A DNA stretch of 15,687 bases from JAAAOZ01 sp964496595 (GCA_964496595.1 CAZCAI010000121.1:1-15687), one strand, 5' to 3'; counted from the first letter of the stretch, positions 1 through 6,998 are shown. The notes: a model not told the origin generated them from the sequence alone. Made by a program: numbers and translations.

Positions 1-150
1 GATCTATCGATCCCCTTGGAGCGAGAATGGGGAAGCCCTAACTGTGAAAGGCGGCGTTATGCGTCTTTGTGTGAAATTATCCCCCCTTCTTCAGGAGAGT
101 CGTTGATGCGAATGGAAGAACTCTTGCTCTCTCAATGGCTTCGTTTATAA
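1..150 (+). CDS. 3' end of an unidentified gene, cut by the window edge
   Basis: Frame 1 is open from the first base to a TAA at 148-150, giving the last 49 residues of a protein. It starts DLSIPLEREW and ends LLLSQWLRL. No motif or family is recognisable: two Cys residues and a Leu-rich tail are all that stands out. The stop lies just before the AAGGAGG ribosome binding site of the next plus-strand gene, which fits an end-to-start gene arrangement. It could also be a chance open frame, because 49 codons is short. Internal ATG codons at 106 and 112 are in the same frame but have no good ribosome binding site. Confidence 0.45.
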   Translation, partial: DLSIPLEREWGSPNCERRRYASLCEIIPPSSGESLMRMEELLLSQWLRL

Positions 151-151
151 T
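124..151 (+). promoter_or_regulatory. Candidate sigma70-type promoter for the zinc-ribbon gene
   Basis: TTGCTC (124-129) and a perfect TATAAT (146-151) are separated by 16 nt. Transcription would start near 158, giving a very short leader just in front of the AAGGAGG at 161-167. The -10 box is strong and the -35 weak. It overlaps the end of the upstream frame. Confidence 0.4.
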
Positions 152-172
152 GACCTCACAAGGAGGCGCTTT

Positions 173-472
173 ATGCCAGCTTATCGAAAAGCTTCAATTC
201 GAAGTTTGATTTTAGATGCCTATCGTTTGGATGGGCATTCATTACAAGGGGTGCTGCATCGCGACCCGGAGAATGGTCAATGGAAGATCGGCGATCAGTC
301 CCTGGAGCGCTGGCTGGCTCGTCACGAGGGCGAGGAGTTGGCCCTTATCTTGCTCTCGATGGACGACGACCGTCCCTTGGAGAAGAGGGTCTGTCACACC
401 TGCGGGCGCGAATATCGCGGCGCGTATTGTCCCCACTGCCGTGAGGTCCGGTTGCGTCTGCGGGGGGAGTGA
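173..472 (+). CDS. Small zinc-ribbon protein, function unknown
   Basis: A 99-residue protein with ATG start and a strong AAGGAGG at 161-167, five bases upstream. The C-terminal third carries a CX2CX8CX2C zinc ribbon (C74, C77, C86, C89; core CHTCGREYRGAYCPHC) followed by a basic tail. The first 60 residues are mixed and contain no family signature I know. Zinc ribbons of this size occur in nucleic-acid-binding proteins, in small adaptors and in many uncharacterised proteins, so the role cannot be assigned. It appears to have its own promoter and is followed after 15 bases by another small gene on the same strand. The reading frame and ribosome binding site make it convincing as a gene; the function is unknown. 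Confidence 0.75.
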   Translation: MPAYRKASIRSLILDAYRLDGHSLQGVLHRDPENGQWKIGDQSLERWLARHEGEELALILLSMDDDRPLEKRVCHTCGREYRGAYCPHCREVRLRLRGE

Positions 473-487
473 GCGGTAACGAAAATA

Positions 488-721
488 ATGGGATTCGAGA
501 TCCTTAGTGAAATTGAATACATTGAGACTATTGCAGCAGGTCGAGGTGTCTACATCCGACGTTACCTGAACCGAACATATGGTAAGGGACGTTGGCGAAA
601 AATGAAAGGCATAGCGACCGTAGCACTTGCAGATGGCACAATTTGCGAAGCCGAGATGCACTGGTTCGAAGCGCACGGTATAGGCCGTAAGGATTTCAAA
701 ATTAAAAGGGTGATTCGATGA
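488..721 (+). CDS. Small basic protein of unknown function
   Basis: A 77-residue, strongly basic protein (start MGFEILSEIEYIETIA, end FKIKRVIR). No clear Shine-Dalgarno sequence precedes the ATG. The stop overlaps the next start in an ATGA (718-721), so the two are probably translationally coupled. The central part, with Gly-Lys-Gly-Arg-Trp-Arg-Lys followed by a beta-rich stretch ending in MHWFEAHGIGRKDFKIK, reads like a compact conserved domain, and I have a vague recollection of similar small proteins in cyanobacteria and Chloroflexota. No enzymatic motif is visible. The local sequence is more AT-rich than the acetyltransferase gene downstream, a possible sign of separate origin. A toxin role is conceivable for a small basic protein paired with an acidic one, but nothing here proves it. 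Confidence 0.65.
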   Translation: MGFEILSEIEYIETIAAGRGVYIRRYLNRTYGKGRWRKMKGIATVALADGTICEAEMHWFEAHGIGRKDFKIKRVIR

Positions 722-945
722 GCAATTTTGTGATTTGTATCGATAACAAAAGCAATCCGGCGAGCTTAATTTTAGGCAAAGTTTACCGTACGTTGCCAGA
801 CGCCGATGCGGAGCCACACAATATGCTCCGGGTTGTTGATGAGGATGTATCAGAACCCGATGGCTATCTCTATCCGATATCAATGTTCGCGCCTATCGAA
901 CTGCCGGAAGTGGCCGAGCGGGTGTTGATGGCGGCAGGAGACTGA
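718..945 (+). CDS. Small acidic protein of unknown function, coupled to its neighbours
   Basis: A 75-residue acidic protein (start MSNFVICIDNKSNPASLILG, end VAERVLMAAGD). AAAAGGG at 704-710 lies seven bases before the ATG. The start overlaps the stop of the preceding gene (ATGA), and its own TGA (943-945) is directly followed by the GTG of the acetyltransferase, so the three genes form a tight translational chain. The pattern VCIDN...LxLGKxYRxLPDxxAE...LRVxDE...YLYPxSxFxPIELP is familiar from small uncharacterised proteins in cyanobacteria and other bacteria, from general memory and not from a search. It looks like a small all-beta fold. No catalytic residues are evident. Confidence 0.7.
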   Translation: MSNFVICIDNKSNPASLILGKVYRTLPDADAEPHNMLRVVDEDVSEPDGYLYPISMFAPIELPEVAERVLMAAGD

Positions 946-1860
946 GTGAACGTACAATTTCGGACGTATAACCCAGACGTGGACTTCCTCCGCGTGCGCG
1001 ATTTTCTTTCGGAGACCTACCAGGCGTTCGGGAGGCCGCTCAATTGGCGGATGGAGCGCTGGAACTGGGCGCGCTATCATCCGATGATGTTCGATGGCGA
1101 CGCCGAGAGCAACATCCGTCTCTGGGAAGAGGCCGTCGGTCTCTGGGAGAACGCCGAGGGCGAGATCGTGGGCGTCGTGAACGTCGAAATGCCGCGTTAC
1201 GGTGAGGCCTACGTCCATCGTCGCCCCGGATACGATTTTCTGCTCGATGAGATGGTCGCCTATGCCGAGAGAAATCTGCGCGACCGGGACGCCAACTCGT
1301 TGGGCTTCTTTGTCTACGAGCACGACGCGCCCTTTCAAAAGCTGCTGCGCAAGCGCGGCTATCAACAGCATACGGACTATCCTGGCTATGACTCGGAGTT
1401 CGTCATCGAGGGCCTGCCGGAGGTGGAATTGCCGGAAGGTTTCGTCGTCCAATCGATGGCTGAGGGCGGCGATCTGGCGCCGCGCTGCAAGGTGCAGGGG
1501 CTGGGCTTCGATCATCCAGATCCGGCGGAATGGACGACGCCGGAGGCGTACGCGCAGGTGCAACAGGCGCCGGACTATCGGCCAGAGTTGGATCTCTACG
1601 TGAAGGCGCCGGATGGCGAGTACGCCTCCTGCTGCATCGTCTGGTACGATGCGCGCAACCGGATGGGCATCTTCGAGCCGGTCTGCACCCATCCAGCGTA
1701 CCGGCGGATGGGGATGGGGCGCGCGGTGATGATGGAGGGTATTCGGCGCGTGGCCGCCTTAGGCGCGGAGACGGCGCAGGTCGGTTCCGGGCTGCGGTTC
1801 TACGAAGCGATTGGATTTCGGAAGATCTGTGTCAGCTATCGCTGGTCGCAGGAATTCTAG
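946..1860 (+). CDS. Two-domain GNAT-family N-acetyltransferase
   Basis: A 304-residue protein starting with GTG at 946, immediately after the previous stop, with GGAG at 937-940 as ribosome binding site. The C-terminal domain shows the acetyl-CoA-binding motif of the GNAT fold, RRMGMGR at residues 253-259 after a beta strand (IFEPVCTHPAYR), followed by the helix and the FYEAIGF motif near the end. The first ~150 residues resemble a second, degenerate GNAT domain, and 304 residues is about twice the single-domain length. GNAT enzymes move an acetyl group from acetyl-CoA to an amine on a small molecule, peptide or antibiotic; the substrate here cannot be read from sequence. The tight coupling to the two small genes upstream suggests joint expression. 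Acetyltransferase call firm, substrate unknown. Confidence 0.85.
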   Translation: MNVQFRTYNPDVDFLRVRDFLSETYQAFGRPLNWRMERWNWARYHPMMFDGDAESNIRLWEEAVGLWENAEGEIVGVVNVEMPRYGEAYVHRRPGYDFLLDEMVAYAERNLRDRDANSLGFFVYEHDAPFQKLLRKRGYQQHTDYPGYDSEFVIEGLPEVELPEGFVVQSMAEGGDLAPRCKVQGLGFDHPDPAEWTTPEAYAQVQQAPDYRPELDLYVKAPDGEYASCCIVWYDARNRMGIFEPVCTHPAYRRMGMGRAVMMEGIRRVAALGAETAQVGSGLRFYEAIGFRKICVSYRWSQEF

Positions 1861-1918
1861 GCCATCGTTTCGTCGAAGTTCGCTTTTGCCCCTTCGCGCT
1901 GCTTTGAGATTGAAGATA

Positions 1919-1943
1919 GAGGGGCGACGTGATGTCGTCCCTC
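1919..1943 (+). terminator. Hairpin after the GNAT gene, terminator-like without a U-tract
   Basis: GAGGGGCGAC (1919-1928) and GTCGTCCCTC (1934-1943) form a 10-bp stem with one G-U pair around a 5-nt loop. What follows (TCGCTATG) is not T-rich, so intrinsic termination would be weak. It separates the acetyltransferase cluster from the polysaccharide operon and could equally be an RNA processing or stability element. Confidence 0.45.
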
Positions 1944-1971
1944 TCGCTATGTGACATTACAGGAGGCAACG

Positions 1972-2352
1972 ATGGGATTTTTAGGTGGATTACTGGGCAA
2001 CGCATCCGAGATTGATGCCCAAACACTCCAAAAAGAGTTGGAGCCGATCCTCATTGATGGCGAGCGCATCGAGCGCGCGTTTAAGATTATCCGCGATCTC
2101 TTTGTGTTCACCGACAAACGCTTGATCTTAGTCGATAAACAGGGCCTGACGGGGAAGAAGGCCGCGTACCACTCGATTCCATACCACTCGATCCGCCATT
2201 TCGCCGTTGAAACGGCCGGGCGCTTCGATATGGATGCCGAGATGAAGATTTGGATCGCGGGCAGCGATGTGCCTTTGACGTACGAGTTCAGAAAGGGGAC
2301 GGATATCATCGGCGTGCAGAAGTCGTTGGCCCAGTACGTGCTACAGGAGTAA
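1972..2352 (+). CDS. Bacterial PH-domain protein
   Basis: A 126-residue protein that matches the bacterial pleckstrin-homology family (bPH_1/DUF1696, as in Bacillus YvbH-type proteins). Visible hallmarks are the Gly-rich start MGFLGGLLGNASEID, the middle segment GERIERAFKIIRDLFVFTDKRLILVD, the SIPYHSIRHFAVETAG segment, and the closing helix GVQKSLAQYVLQ. The ATG at 1972 is preferred over an in-frame GTG at 1951 because AGGAGG sits at 1961-1966, five bases upstream. No signal peptide or membrane span is seen. The biochemical role of these proteins is unknown. It lies 34 bases ahead of the Wzz gene and appears to head the polysaccharide operon, but a link to that pathway is only inferred. Confidence 0.85.
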   Translation: MGFLGGLLGNASEIDAQTLQKELEPILIDGERIERAFKIIRDLFVFTDKRLILVDKQGLTGKKAAYHSIPYHSIRHFAVETAGRFDMDAEMKIWIAGSDVPLTYEFRKGTDIIGVQKSLAQYVLQE

Positions 2353-2386
2353 CAGTAGAAGTAGAAAAGGAACCGGTGAACGAGTT

Positions 2387-3052
2387 ATGAAAATTGAAGA
2401 ATATATTCGTGTTTTACGTCAGCGGGGATGGATTATCATCTTAGCAATGATTGTCACGGCAGCCAGTGCCTTCGTCTTCAGCAAGGTGCAGACGCCCATC
2501 TATCGCTCGCGTGTGGATGTCTCGATTCAACTGGCGCGCCCGGATTTCGGCCTCACGCAATCAGCCAAGCAACTCCTGCGCTCCTACGCCAACGTGATAT
2601 GGTCGGAGCAGAAGGCGCAGCAGGTGATCAACCAGTTGAATCTGATGATGACCCCCGGCGCGCTCAAGAATGACGTGACGATCGTCGCGGACGATTCGCT
2701 CTTAGTTATCAAGATCGAAGTTGATAACACAGATGGCGAGGTAGCCAACAACATCGCCAATACGTGGGCGCAACTCTTGATCGATTGGCGCAATGAGCAG
2801 AACGATTTGCAGAATAAGGAGGATCGTGTTTACGCGGAGGTCATCGATCCGGCATCCTATTATCTGCTGCGGCCCAAGACCAAGATCAATGTGGCGGCCG
2901 GCGGCCTGCTGGGCATGGTCATCGGCGTGGTCGTCGTCTTTATGCTGGAGTGGGTCCGCGCGGGGATTGTCTATCGGCCCCAGGATTTTGAAGCGGAGAT
3001 TGGCGGCCCCGTGATCGGAACGATCCCGCCGGTAGCCATCGGACAAAAATAA
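2387..3052 (+). CDS. Wzz/chain-length-determinant-type membrane protein (polysaccharide co-polymerase)
   Basis: A 221-residue protein with the standard Wzz architecture. A short cytosolic N-terminus (MKIEEYIRVLRQRGW) leads into a first membrane span at about residues 15-33. An extracytoplasmic domain of about 135 residues follows, and a second span lies near 168-187 (VAAGGLLGMVIGVVVVFML). After it comes a short cytosolic tail with the typical ending DFEAEIGGPVIGTIPP. Such proteins set polymer length in Wzy-dependent capsule or exopolysaccharide assembly and partner with a CpsD/BY-kinase ATPase, which here is the next gene (11-base gap). The periplasmic domain is short compared with O-antigen Wzz proteins, as is usual for CapA-type partners. 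The ribosome binding site is weak: AAAGGA at 2366-2371, 15 bases from the ATG. Confidence 0.88.
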   Translation: MKIEEYIRVLRQRGWIIILAMIVTAASAFVFSKVQTPIYRSRVDVSIQLARPDFGLTQSAKQLLRSYANVIWSEQKAQQVINQLNLMMTPGALKNDVTIVADDSLLVIKIEVDNTDGEVANNIANTWAQLLIDWRNEQNDLQNKEDRVYAEVIDPASYYLLRPKTKINVAAGGLLGMVIGVVVVFMLEWVRAGIVYRPQDFEAEIGGPVIGTIPPVAIGQK

Positions 3053-3063
3053 CAGGAGGGATG

Positions 3064-3714
3064 ATGAACGAATTGAATCTAATCACGCTCACGGAGCCGC
3101 GTTCGGCGGCGGCGGAGGCCTATCGCGCGCTGCGGATGAACTTGGCGTTCACCAGCTTGGATAAGCCGTTGGAATGTTTGGTCGTCTCTTCCCCGGCGCC
3201 GAATGCCACTAAATCGCACGTGGCCGCTAACTTGGCCGTCGTGATGGCGCAAGCGGAGCAGCGCGTCATCTTGGTCGACGCCGACCTGCGCCGCCCGGAA
3301 TTGAACGAGTTGTTCGGCGTCGCGCAGGAGCCGGGCATCACGGATGTGATGTTGCGTCAGCAACTGGGCGAGATCCCCGTGCAGGATACGGATGTGCCGC
3401 GCTTGCAGGTGCTGACCAGCGGCGCGCTGCCGCCCAATCCCGCCGACATCTTAGACTCCCAGAAGATGCGGGATCTGCTGGCGAAGCTGCGGGAGATGGC
3501 CGACGTCATCATCTTGGATGCGCCGCCGGTCACAGTGGCGGTGGACGCCTCGGTGCTGGCGGCCCAGACCGATGGGCTGCTGCTCGTCGTGCGCGCCGGG
3601 CACAGCCGCCGGGATCGCATCCAGCAGGCGAAGGAGTTGTTGGATCGCTTCCGCGTGCGCTTGTTGGGCGCGGTTCTCACCGACGCGCAAGGGGGCAGTC
3701 TGACGGGGTATTGA
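3064..3714 (+). CDS. CpsD/CapB-like (BY-kinase family) ATPase with degenerate P-loop
   Basis: A 216-residue protein of the bacterial tyrosine-kinase/MinD-like family that partners with Wzz proteins. Seen: the linker PRSAAAEAYRALRMNLAF, Walker A' VILVDADLRRP (residues 68-78), SGALPPNPADIL (119-130) and Walker B VIILDAPP (148-155). The P-loop is abnormal: where family members have SPxPGEGKST, this one has SSPAPNATKSH (42-52). Lys50 and Ser51 are kept but all glycines are lost. The C-terminus has no Tyr cluster, only one terminal Tyr. It may bind nucleotide poorly or act as a non-kinase regulator of polymer length; this is inferred. The second ATG (3064) is chosen because AGGAGG at 3054-3059 is four bases away, against one base for the ATG at 3061. 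Confidence 0.85.
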   Translation: MNELNLITLTEPRSAAAEAYRALRMNLAFTSLDKPLECLVVSSPAPNATKSHVAANLAVVMAQAEQRVILVDADLRRPELNELFGVAQEPGITDVMLRQQLGEIPVQDTDVPRLQVLTSGALPPNPADILDSQKMRDLLAKLREMADVIILDAPPVTVAVDASVLAAQTDGLLLVVRAGHSRRDRIQQAKELLDRFRVRLLGAVLTDAQGGSLTGY

Positions 3715-3719
3715 TCAAG

Positions 3720-3754
3720 AATTGAGGATTGAGAATTAAGGATTGAAGATTAGG
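3720..3754. repeat. Short imperfect tandem repeat in the leader of rfbA
   Basis: AATTGAGGATTGAG (3720-3733) is followed directly by AATTAAGGATTGAAG (3734-3748) and a partial third unit ATTAGG (3749-3754). The block is A/G-rich on this strand, fills the gap between the CpsD-like gene and rfbA, and runs into the AGGAGG ribosome binding site. No function can be assigned. Confidence 0.6.
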
Positions 3755-3768
3755 AGGGACGAACAGTA

Positions 3769-4836
3769 ATGAAAGGTTTGATTTTAAGCGGCGGCAAGGG
3801 CACGCGCCTCTACCCATTGACCTTCACCAGCGCGAAGCAGCTTATCCCGGTGGCGAACAAGCCCGTACTCTTCCGCGTCATCGAATCGATTCGCGACGCG
3901 GGCATTGACGAGATCGGCATCGTCGTGGGCGACACGGCGGAGGACATCAAGCGTGCGGTGCGGCGGGGCAATCGCTGGGGCGTGAAGATCACCTACATCC
4001 ACCAAGAAAATCCCTTGGGTCTGGCCCACGCGGTTAAGATCAGCAAGGATTTTCTGGGCGATGATCGCTTCGTGATGTTCTTGGGCGATAACGTCATCCA
4101 GGGCGGGATTTCCCCGCTGATCCAACAATTTGCCGAATCGGAGTGGAACAGCCAGATCGTCCTGACCGAGGTCGCTCAGCCCGAGCAGTACGGCGTGGCC
4201 GAGTTGGATGAAGCTGGGCGCATCATCCGCCTGGTCGAAAAGCCCAAGGCGCCGCGCTCCAACCTGGCCTTGGTCGGCATCTATATGTTCGATCATCACA
4301 TCTGGGAGGCTGTGGCATCTATCAGCCCCTCCTGGCGCGGCGAGTTGGAGATCACCGACGCGATCCAGTGGCTGGTTGAGAACGATTACCGGGTCTTCCC
4401 CTACATCCATCGCGGCTGGTGGATCGATACCGGGCGCCCCGGCGATATGCTGGAGGCCAACGGGATGGTGCTGGAGGAGTTGGAGCCGCACGTCACGGGC
4501 TACGTGGATCGCGAATCGGAGGTGGACAGCCGCGTGACCGTCGAGCAGGGCGCGGAGATCATCAACAGCGTGGTGCGCGGGCCGGCCATCATCGGCGAAA
4601 ACACGCGCATCGTGAACTCCTACATCGGTCCCTTCACCTCGATTTACCACCACTGCGTCATTCAAAACAGCGAGATCGAGCGCTCGATTGTGCTGGAGCA
4701 CAGTTCCATCGAGGACATTGCCCAGCGCATTCAGGATAGCTTGATCGGCCGAAACGTCGTACTCAAGCGCTCACCCATCCGGCCCAAAGCGCTCAAGCTC
4801 ACCCTGGGGGATTACAGCCATCTGGGTCTGCTGTAA
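3769..4836 (+). CDS. rfbA: Glucose-1-phosphate thymidylyltransferase, long form (RmlA/RfbA type)
   Basis: A 355-residue nucleotidyltransferase that makes dTDP-glucose from dTTP and glucose-1-phosphate, the first step to dTDP-rhamnose and other dTDP-deoxysugars. Seen: the nucleotide-binding signature GGKGTRLYPLT (residues 8-18), Lys23 and Q24 in the next loop, FLGDNV (metal/sugar site), LVEKPKAPRS, and WWIDTGRP. The last ~110 residues form a left-handed beta-helix with hexapeptide-like repeats (VVRGPAIIGENTRI, SYIGPFTSI). That tail and the length mark the long RmlA subfamily (StrD-like), not the ~290-residue short form. AGGAGG at 3752-3757 is 11 bases from the ATG, longer than usual. It closes the polysaccharide operon; rmlB, rmlC and rmlD are not in the window. 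Confidence 0.92.
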   Translation: MKGLILSGGKGTRLYPLTFTSAKQLIPVANKPVLFRVIESIRDAGIDEIGIVVGDTAEDIKRAVRRGNRWGVKITYIHQENPLGLAHAVKISKDFLGDDRFVMFLGDNVIQGGISPLIQQFAESEWNSQIVLTEVAQPEQYGVAELDEAGRIIRLVEKPKAPRSNLALVGIYMFDHHIWEAVASISPSWRGELEITDAIQWLVENDYRVFPYIHRGWWIDTGRPGDMLEANGMVLEELEPHVTGYVDRESEVDSRVTVEQGAEIINSVVRGPAIIGENTRIVNSYIGPFTSIYHHCVIQNSEIERSIVLEHSSIEDIAQRIQDSLIGRNVVLKRSPIRPKALKLTLGDYSHLGLL

Positions 4837-4874
4837 CTCAGCAGATTGAGCGGATAAAGCAGATCAGACAGATT

Positions 4875-4924
4875 GAAAAAACAAGAGCCACAAGCTCCTT
4901 TTTTGGGGACTTGTGGCTCTTTTG
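4875..4924. terminator. Bidirectional intrinsic terminator between convergent genes
   Basis: AAGAGCCACAAG (4883-4894) pairs perfectly with CTTGTGGCTCTT (4910-4921), a 12-bp stem with a 15-nt loop. On the plus strand it ends in TTTT, serving rfbA. On the minus strand the run of A at 4876-4880 becomes a U-rich tail, serving the convergent cytidylate-kinase-like gene. Confidence 0.85.
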
Positions 4925-4952
4925 GGTTTGCGGGTGCTTTTTAAAACGTTGC

Positions 4953-5696
4953 TTACGTCGCAATCGACGGCGAGATGCGCTGCGCTGCCTCGCTGATGAT
5001 GTGGGTCGCCGTATCGACGGAGATCTTGCCCGTGTTGATGACCAAATGATAGAGCGCGGGATCATCCCAATCCACGCTGTGGAAGTGGCGCAGATACCGC
5101 GCCCGATCCTTATCGCTCTGATGGATCTGATCCTCCGCCTCCTCGCGGTCGATGCCCAACCGCTCCATCAGATAGCGGATGCGCGCCTCCAGCGGGGCCT
5201 GGACGCGGATATGGAGCACGTGCGGGTTCTCCTGTAAGATCACCTGCCCGCCCCGACCCACGATCATCACGTCGCCGATGTCGGCGTATTCCTGGATGAC
5301 TTGGCGCAGCAGTTCAGTGTACGGCTCGCTGGCCTCGGCGCGGATTTCCTCCTCCACCAAGCGGCGATAGGCCTCCTGACGGCTCATCTGGTCTTCCAAC
5401 ATCATCATCGCGATCTGCTCATCGTAGGTGTAGCCCTCGCGCAAGGTGGCGCTGGCGATGGTTGGCGTCATCGGCATCCGGCCCAGGGCATCGATGATCC
5501 GCTCTAAGAGGCCGGGGACTTTTTCGCGCTTCTCCAGTTGTTCAACCATCGCTTCATCGGGATACCCCGCAATCTCGGCCACTCGTTGAAGAATTTCACG
5601 ATCCATATAGCGTAGATTTAAGGTTTTTGCCACCGCGGTCGCGATATAGCTCCCCCGGCTGCCCAGTTGCCTGGATACTGTGATGACCGTACTCAT
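4953..5696 (-). CDS. Cytidylate-kinase-like family protein
   Basis: A 247-residue protein of the cytidylate kinase-like family (P-loop NTPase, Pfam AAK_33 type). It opens with VITVSRQLGSRGSYIATAVAKTL, where GSRGSYIA replaces the classical GxxGxGK[ST] P-loop; this form is usual in the family (ISRxxGSxGxxIA). Next comes the lid/substrate part with MDREILQRVAE, then VMIVGRGGQVIL (near residues 141-152), VLHIRVQAPLEARIRYLMERLGI, the basic KDRARYLRHFHSVDW segment and LVINTGKIS near the end. It probably phosphorylates a nucleotide or related small molecule, but the substrate is unproven. AAGGAGG at 5701-5707 lies four to six bases from the ATG. It is transcribed leftward, convergent with rfbA. Confidence 0.88.
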   Translation of the reverse strand: MSTVITVSRQLGSRGSYIATAVAKTLNLRYMDREILQRVAEIAGYPDEAMVEQLEKREKVPGLLERIIDALGRMPMTPTIASATLREGYTYDEQIAMMMLEDQMSRQEAYRRLVEEEIRAEASEPYTELLRQVIQEYADIGDVMIVGRGGQVILQENPHVLHIRVQAPLEARIRYLMERLGIDREEAEDQIHQSDKDRARYLRHFHSVDWDDPALYHLVINTGKISVDTATHIISEAAQRISPSIAT

Positions 5697-5733
5697 GTGA
5701 ACCTCCTTTCAGATGCTTAGAGAGAAATTCTGG

Positions 5734-5830
5734 AACCTTGCGAAGGTTGCATGGTGTCGTGTCAGTAGATCTGTCTGCACTTTTAGGATTCTCAGCGATG
5801 AGTGAATTTACCTCTAACCTTCGCAAGGGT
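5734..5830 (-). repeat. Paired-arm intergenic element, copy 1
   Basis: Arms AACCTTGCGAAGGTT (5734-5748) and AACCTTCGCAAGGGT (5816-5830) are inverted copies of each other around a 67-nt centre. Each arm is itself a near palindrome (6-bp half-sites around GCG/CGC). Read on the minus strand, the element starts 13 bases after the stop codon of the lipoprotein gene and ends before the cytidylate-kinase-like gene. Related copies lie at 10168-10266 and 12591-12687. Confidence 0.9.
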
Positions 5831-5843
5831 GAGACAAGAAACT

Positions 5844-6998
5844 TTAGGGTTCCGGCGTGACATACGGAATCACATCGAACGCCGCCGTCGGCGCCCCCGC
5901 GCCAGCGATCTCCAAGGTCACGCTGTAGGCGCCGGGGAGCAAAAAGGGCGCGGTGATGACGCCCGTGACGCTATCCCACACCACCCCGCGCGATGCGCCG
6001 TCCCACGCCCCCTTGGTCGTGCGGGCCGGTTCTCCATTGCGATACCACGTCGCCTGCCACGTCGTCGCCGGCGAGAGCTGCGAGCAGCGCCGCCCGGCGT
6101 AGATCGCCTGCGTGTACCACTCGAACGACTCGCGCACTAAGACGGGATCGCCGTCGGGCGTCAGTCCCGCCGAAATGACGAGTGGGCCACAGTCCGGCGC
6201 GGGCGTCGCGGTGGGCGCGGGAGTTTGTGTGGGGATGGGCGTGGGCGGCGGCCCGATTTCGAAAGCGACCTCGCGGCTCGGCTCGCCCATCAGCGTCAGC
6301 GCGGCGCGATAGGCCCCGGCATCGAAGGGCGCGCCATCCTCGCGGTAGCAGGCCACCGCGCCCTGGCCGGCGACCGCCGTCAATGTGAACGAGCGTTTGC
6401 AGACCGTCGCCTCACCGCGCCGGACAACGACCCAGATCGGCGCGCCCGTGCATCCGCCCTCATACTCGTAGCGCACGTAGAAATGGCGCGTCTCAGCCGT
6501 CAGCCGCGCGACCTTCGGGCCGTCGGGCGTCAGCGCCAGCGTCAACGCGGTGACCGTGGGAGGCGTGGCCGTCACGGTGAAGGTGTGGCGCGCGACAATC
6601 TCCGAATCCGCCTCTAAATGCACGATGTACCGCCCCGGCGCCAGCGGCTCGCCCCCCGGGAAGTCCACGAACAGCTCTCCCTGGTCGGGATGCCACGCGC
6701 CCGCGCTCAACATCGCGGTTTCATCCGCCGGAGTCAAGCGCCAAGTGGCCGTCGCCGTGATCGGCCAGGCGGACGCGATCTCCGGGCGGAGCCGCAGATG
6801 CGTCGCCGAGCGGCAGAGCGCTGCGGGCGCATGCACCCCCGTGACCTGCTGCGCTGCTTCTGAGGGAATCGGGGGTAATACTGGCGTCGGCGCGGTAGGA
6901 GATGCGGGCACACAAGCGACGCAGAGCCACAGGAGTCCCACACCTCCCATCGCCAACAGGCAAGAGCCTAACAACCGCCGCTTGGTTTGCTGAGCCAT
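5844..6998 (-). CDS. Putative lipoprotein with tandem beta-sandwich domains and a PT-rich linker
   Basis: A 384-residue exported protein. The N-terminus has KRR, a hydrophobic core (LLGSCLLAMGGVGLLWL) and a lipobox-like CVAC with Cys29 as the probable lipidated residue. Three similar domains follow, at about residues 45-145, 145-245 and 280-380. Each opens with a phrase like LTPDG and closes with a strand such as PGRYIVHLE, AGAYRAALT or PGAYSVTLE, suggesting Ig-like beta-sandwich repeats. A Pro/Thr linker (PTPIPTQTPAPTATPAP) separates the second and third. No enzymatic motif is seen. The ATG at 6998 with GGGAG eight bases upstream is preferred to an in-frame ATG at 7040 that lies deep inside the TPR gene. 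It overlaps that gene by 31 bases. A surface or sensory binding role is a guess. Confidence 0.78.
   Translation of the reverse strand: MAQQTKRRLLGSCLLAMGGVGLLWLCVACVPASPTAPTPVLPPIPSEAAQQVTGVHAPAALCRSATHLRLRPEIASAWPITATATWRLTPADETAMLSAGAWHPDQGELFVDFPGGEPLAPGRYIVHLEADSEIVARHTFTVTATPPTVTALTLALTPDGPKVARLTAETRHFYVRYEYEGGCTGAPIWVVVRRGEATVCKRSFTLTAVAGQGAVACYREDGAPFDAGAYRAALTLMGEPSREVAFEIGPPPTPIPTQTPAPTATPAPDCGPLVISAGLTPDGDPVLVRESFEWYTQAIYAGRRCSQLSPATTWQATWYRNGEPARTTKGAWDGASRGVVWDSVTGVITAPFLLPGAYSVTLEIAGAGAPTAAFDVIPYVTPEP

Noticed and set aside
880..1692. Minus-strand open frame opposite the GNAT gene (270 codons)
   Set aside because: Arg/Leu/His-rich antisense frame with no motif, against a clear acetyltransferase on the plus strand.
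1919..1943. Hairpin at 1919-1943 as a firm intrinsic terminator
   Set aside because: Good stem but no T-run on either side; listed only as terminator-like.
3784..4701. Long open frame on the minus strand opposite rfbA (305 codons)
   Set aside because: Shadow frame of a GC-rich gene: no ribosome binding site, odd His/Asp/Arg-rich composition, and full overlap with a well-supported gene.
4837..4882. Short CAGATTGA-like repeats just before the terminator at 4883
   Set aside because: Only two to three imperfect 8-base copies in AT-rich sequence; not distinguishable from chance.
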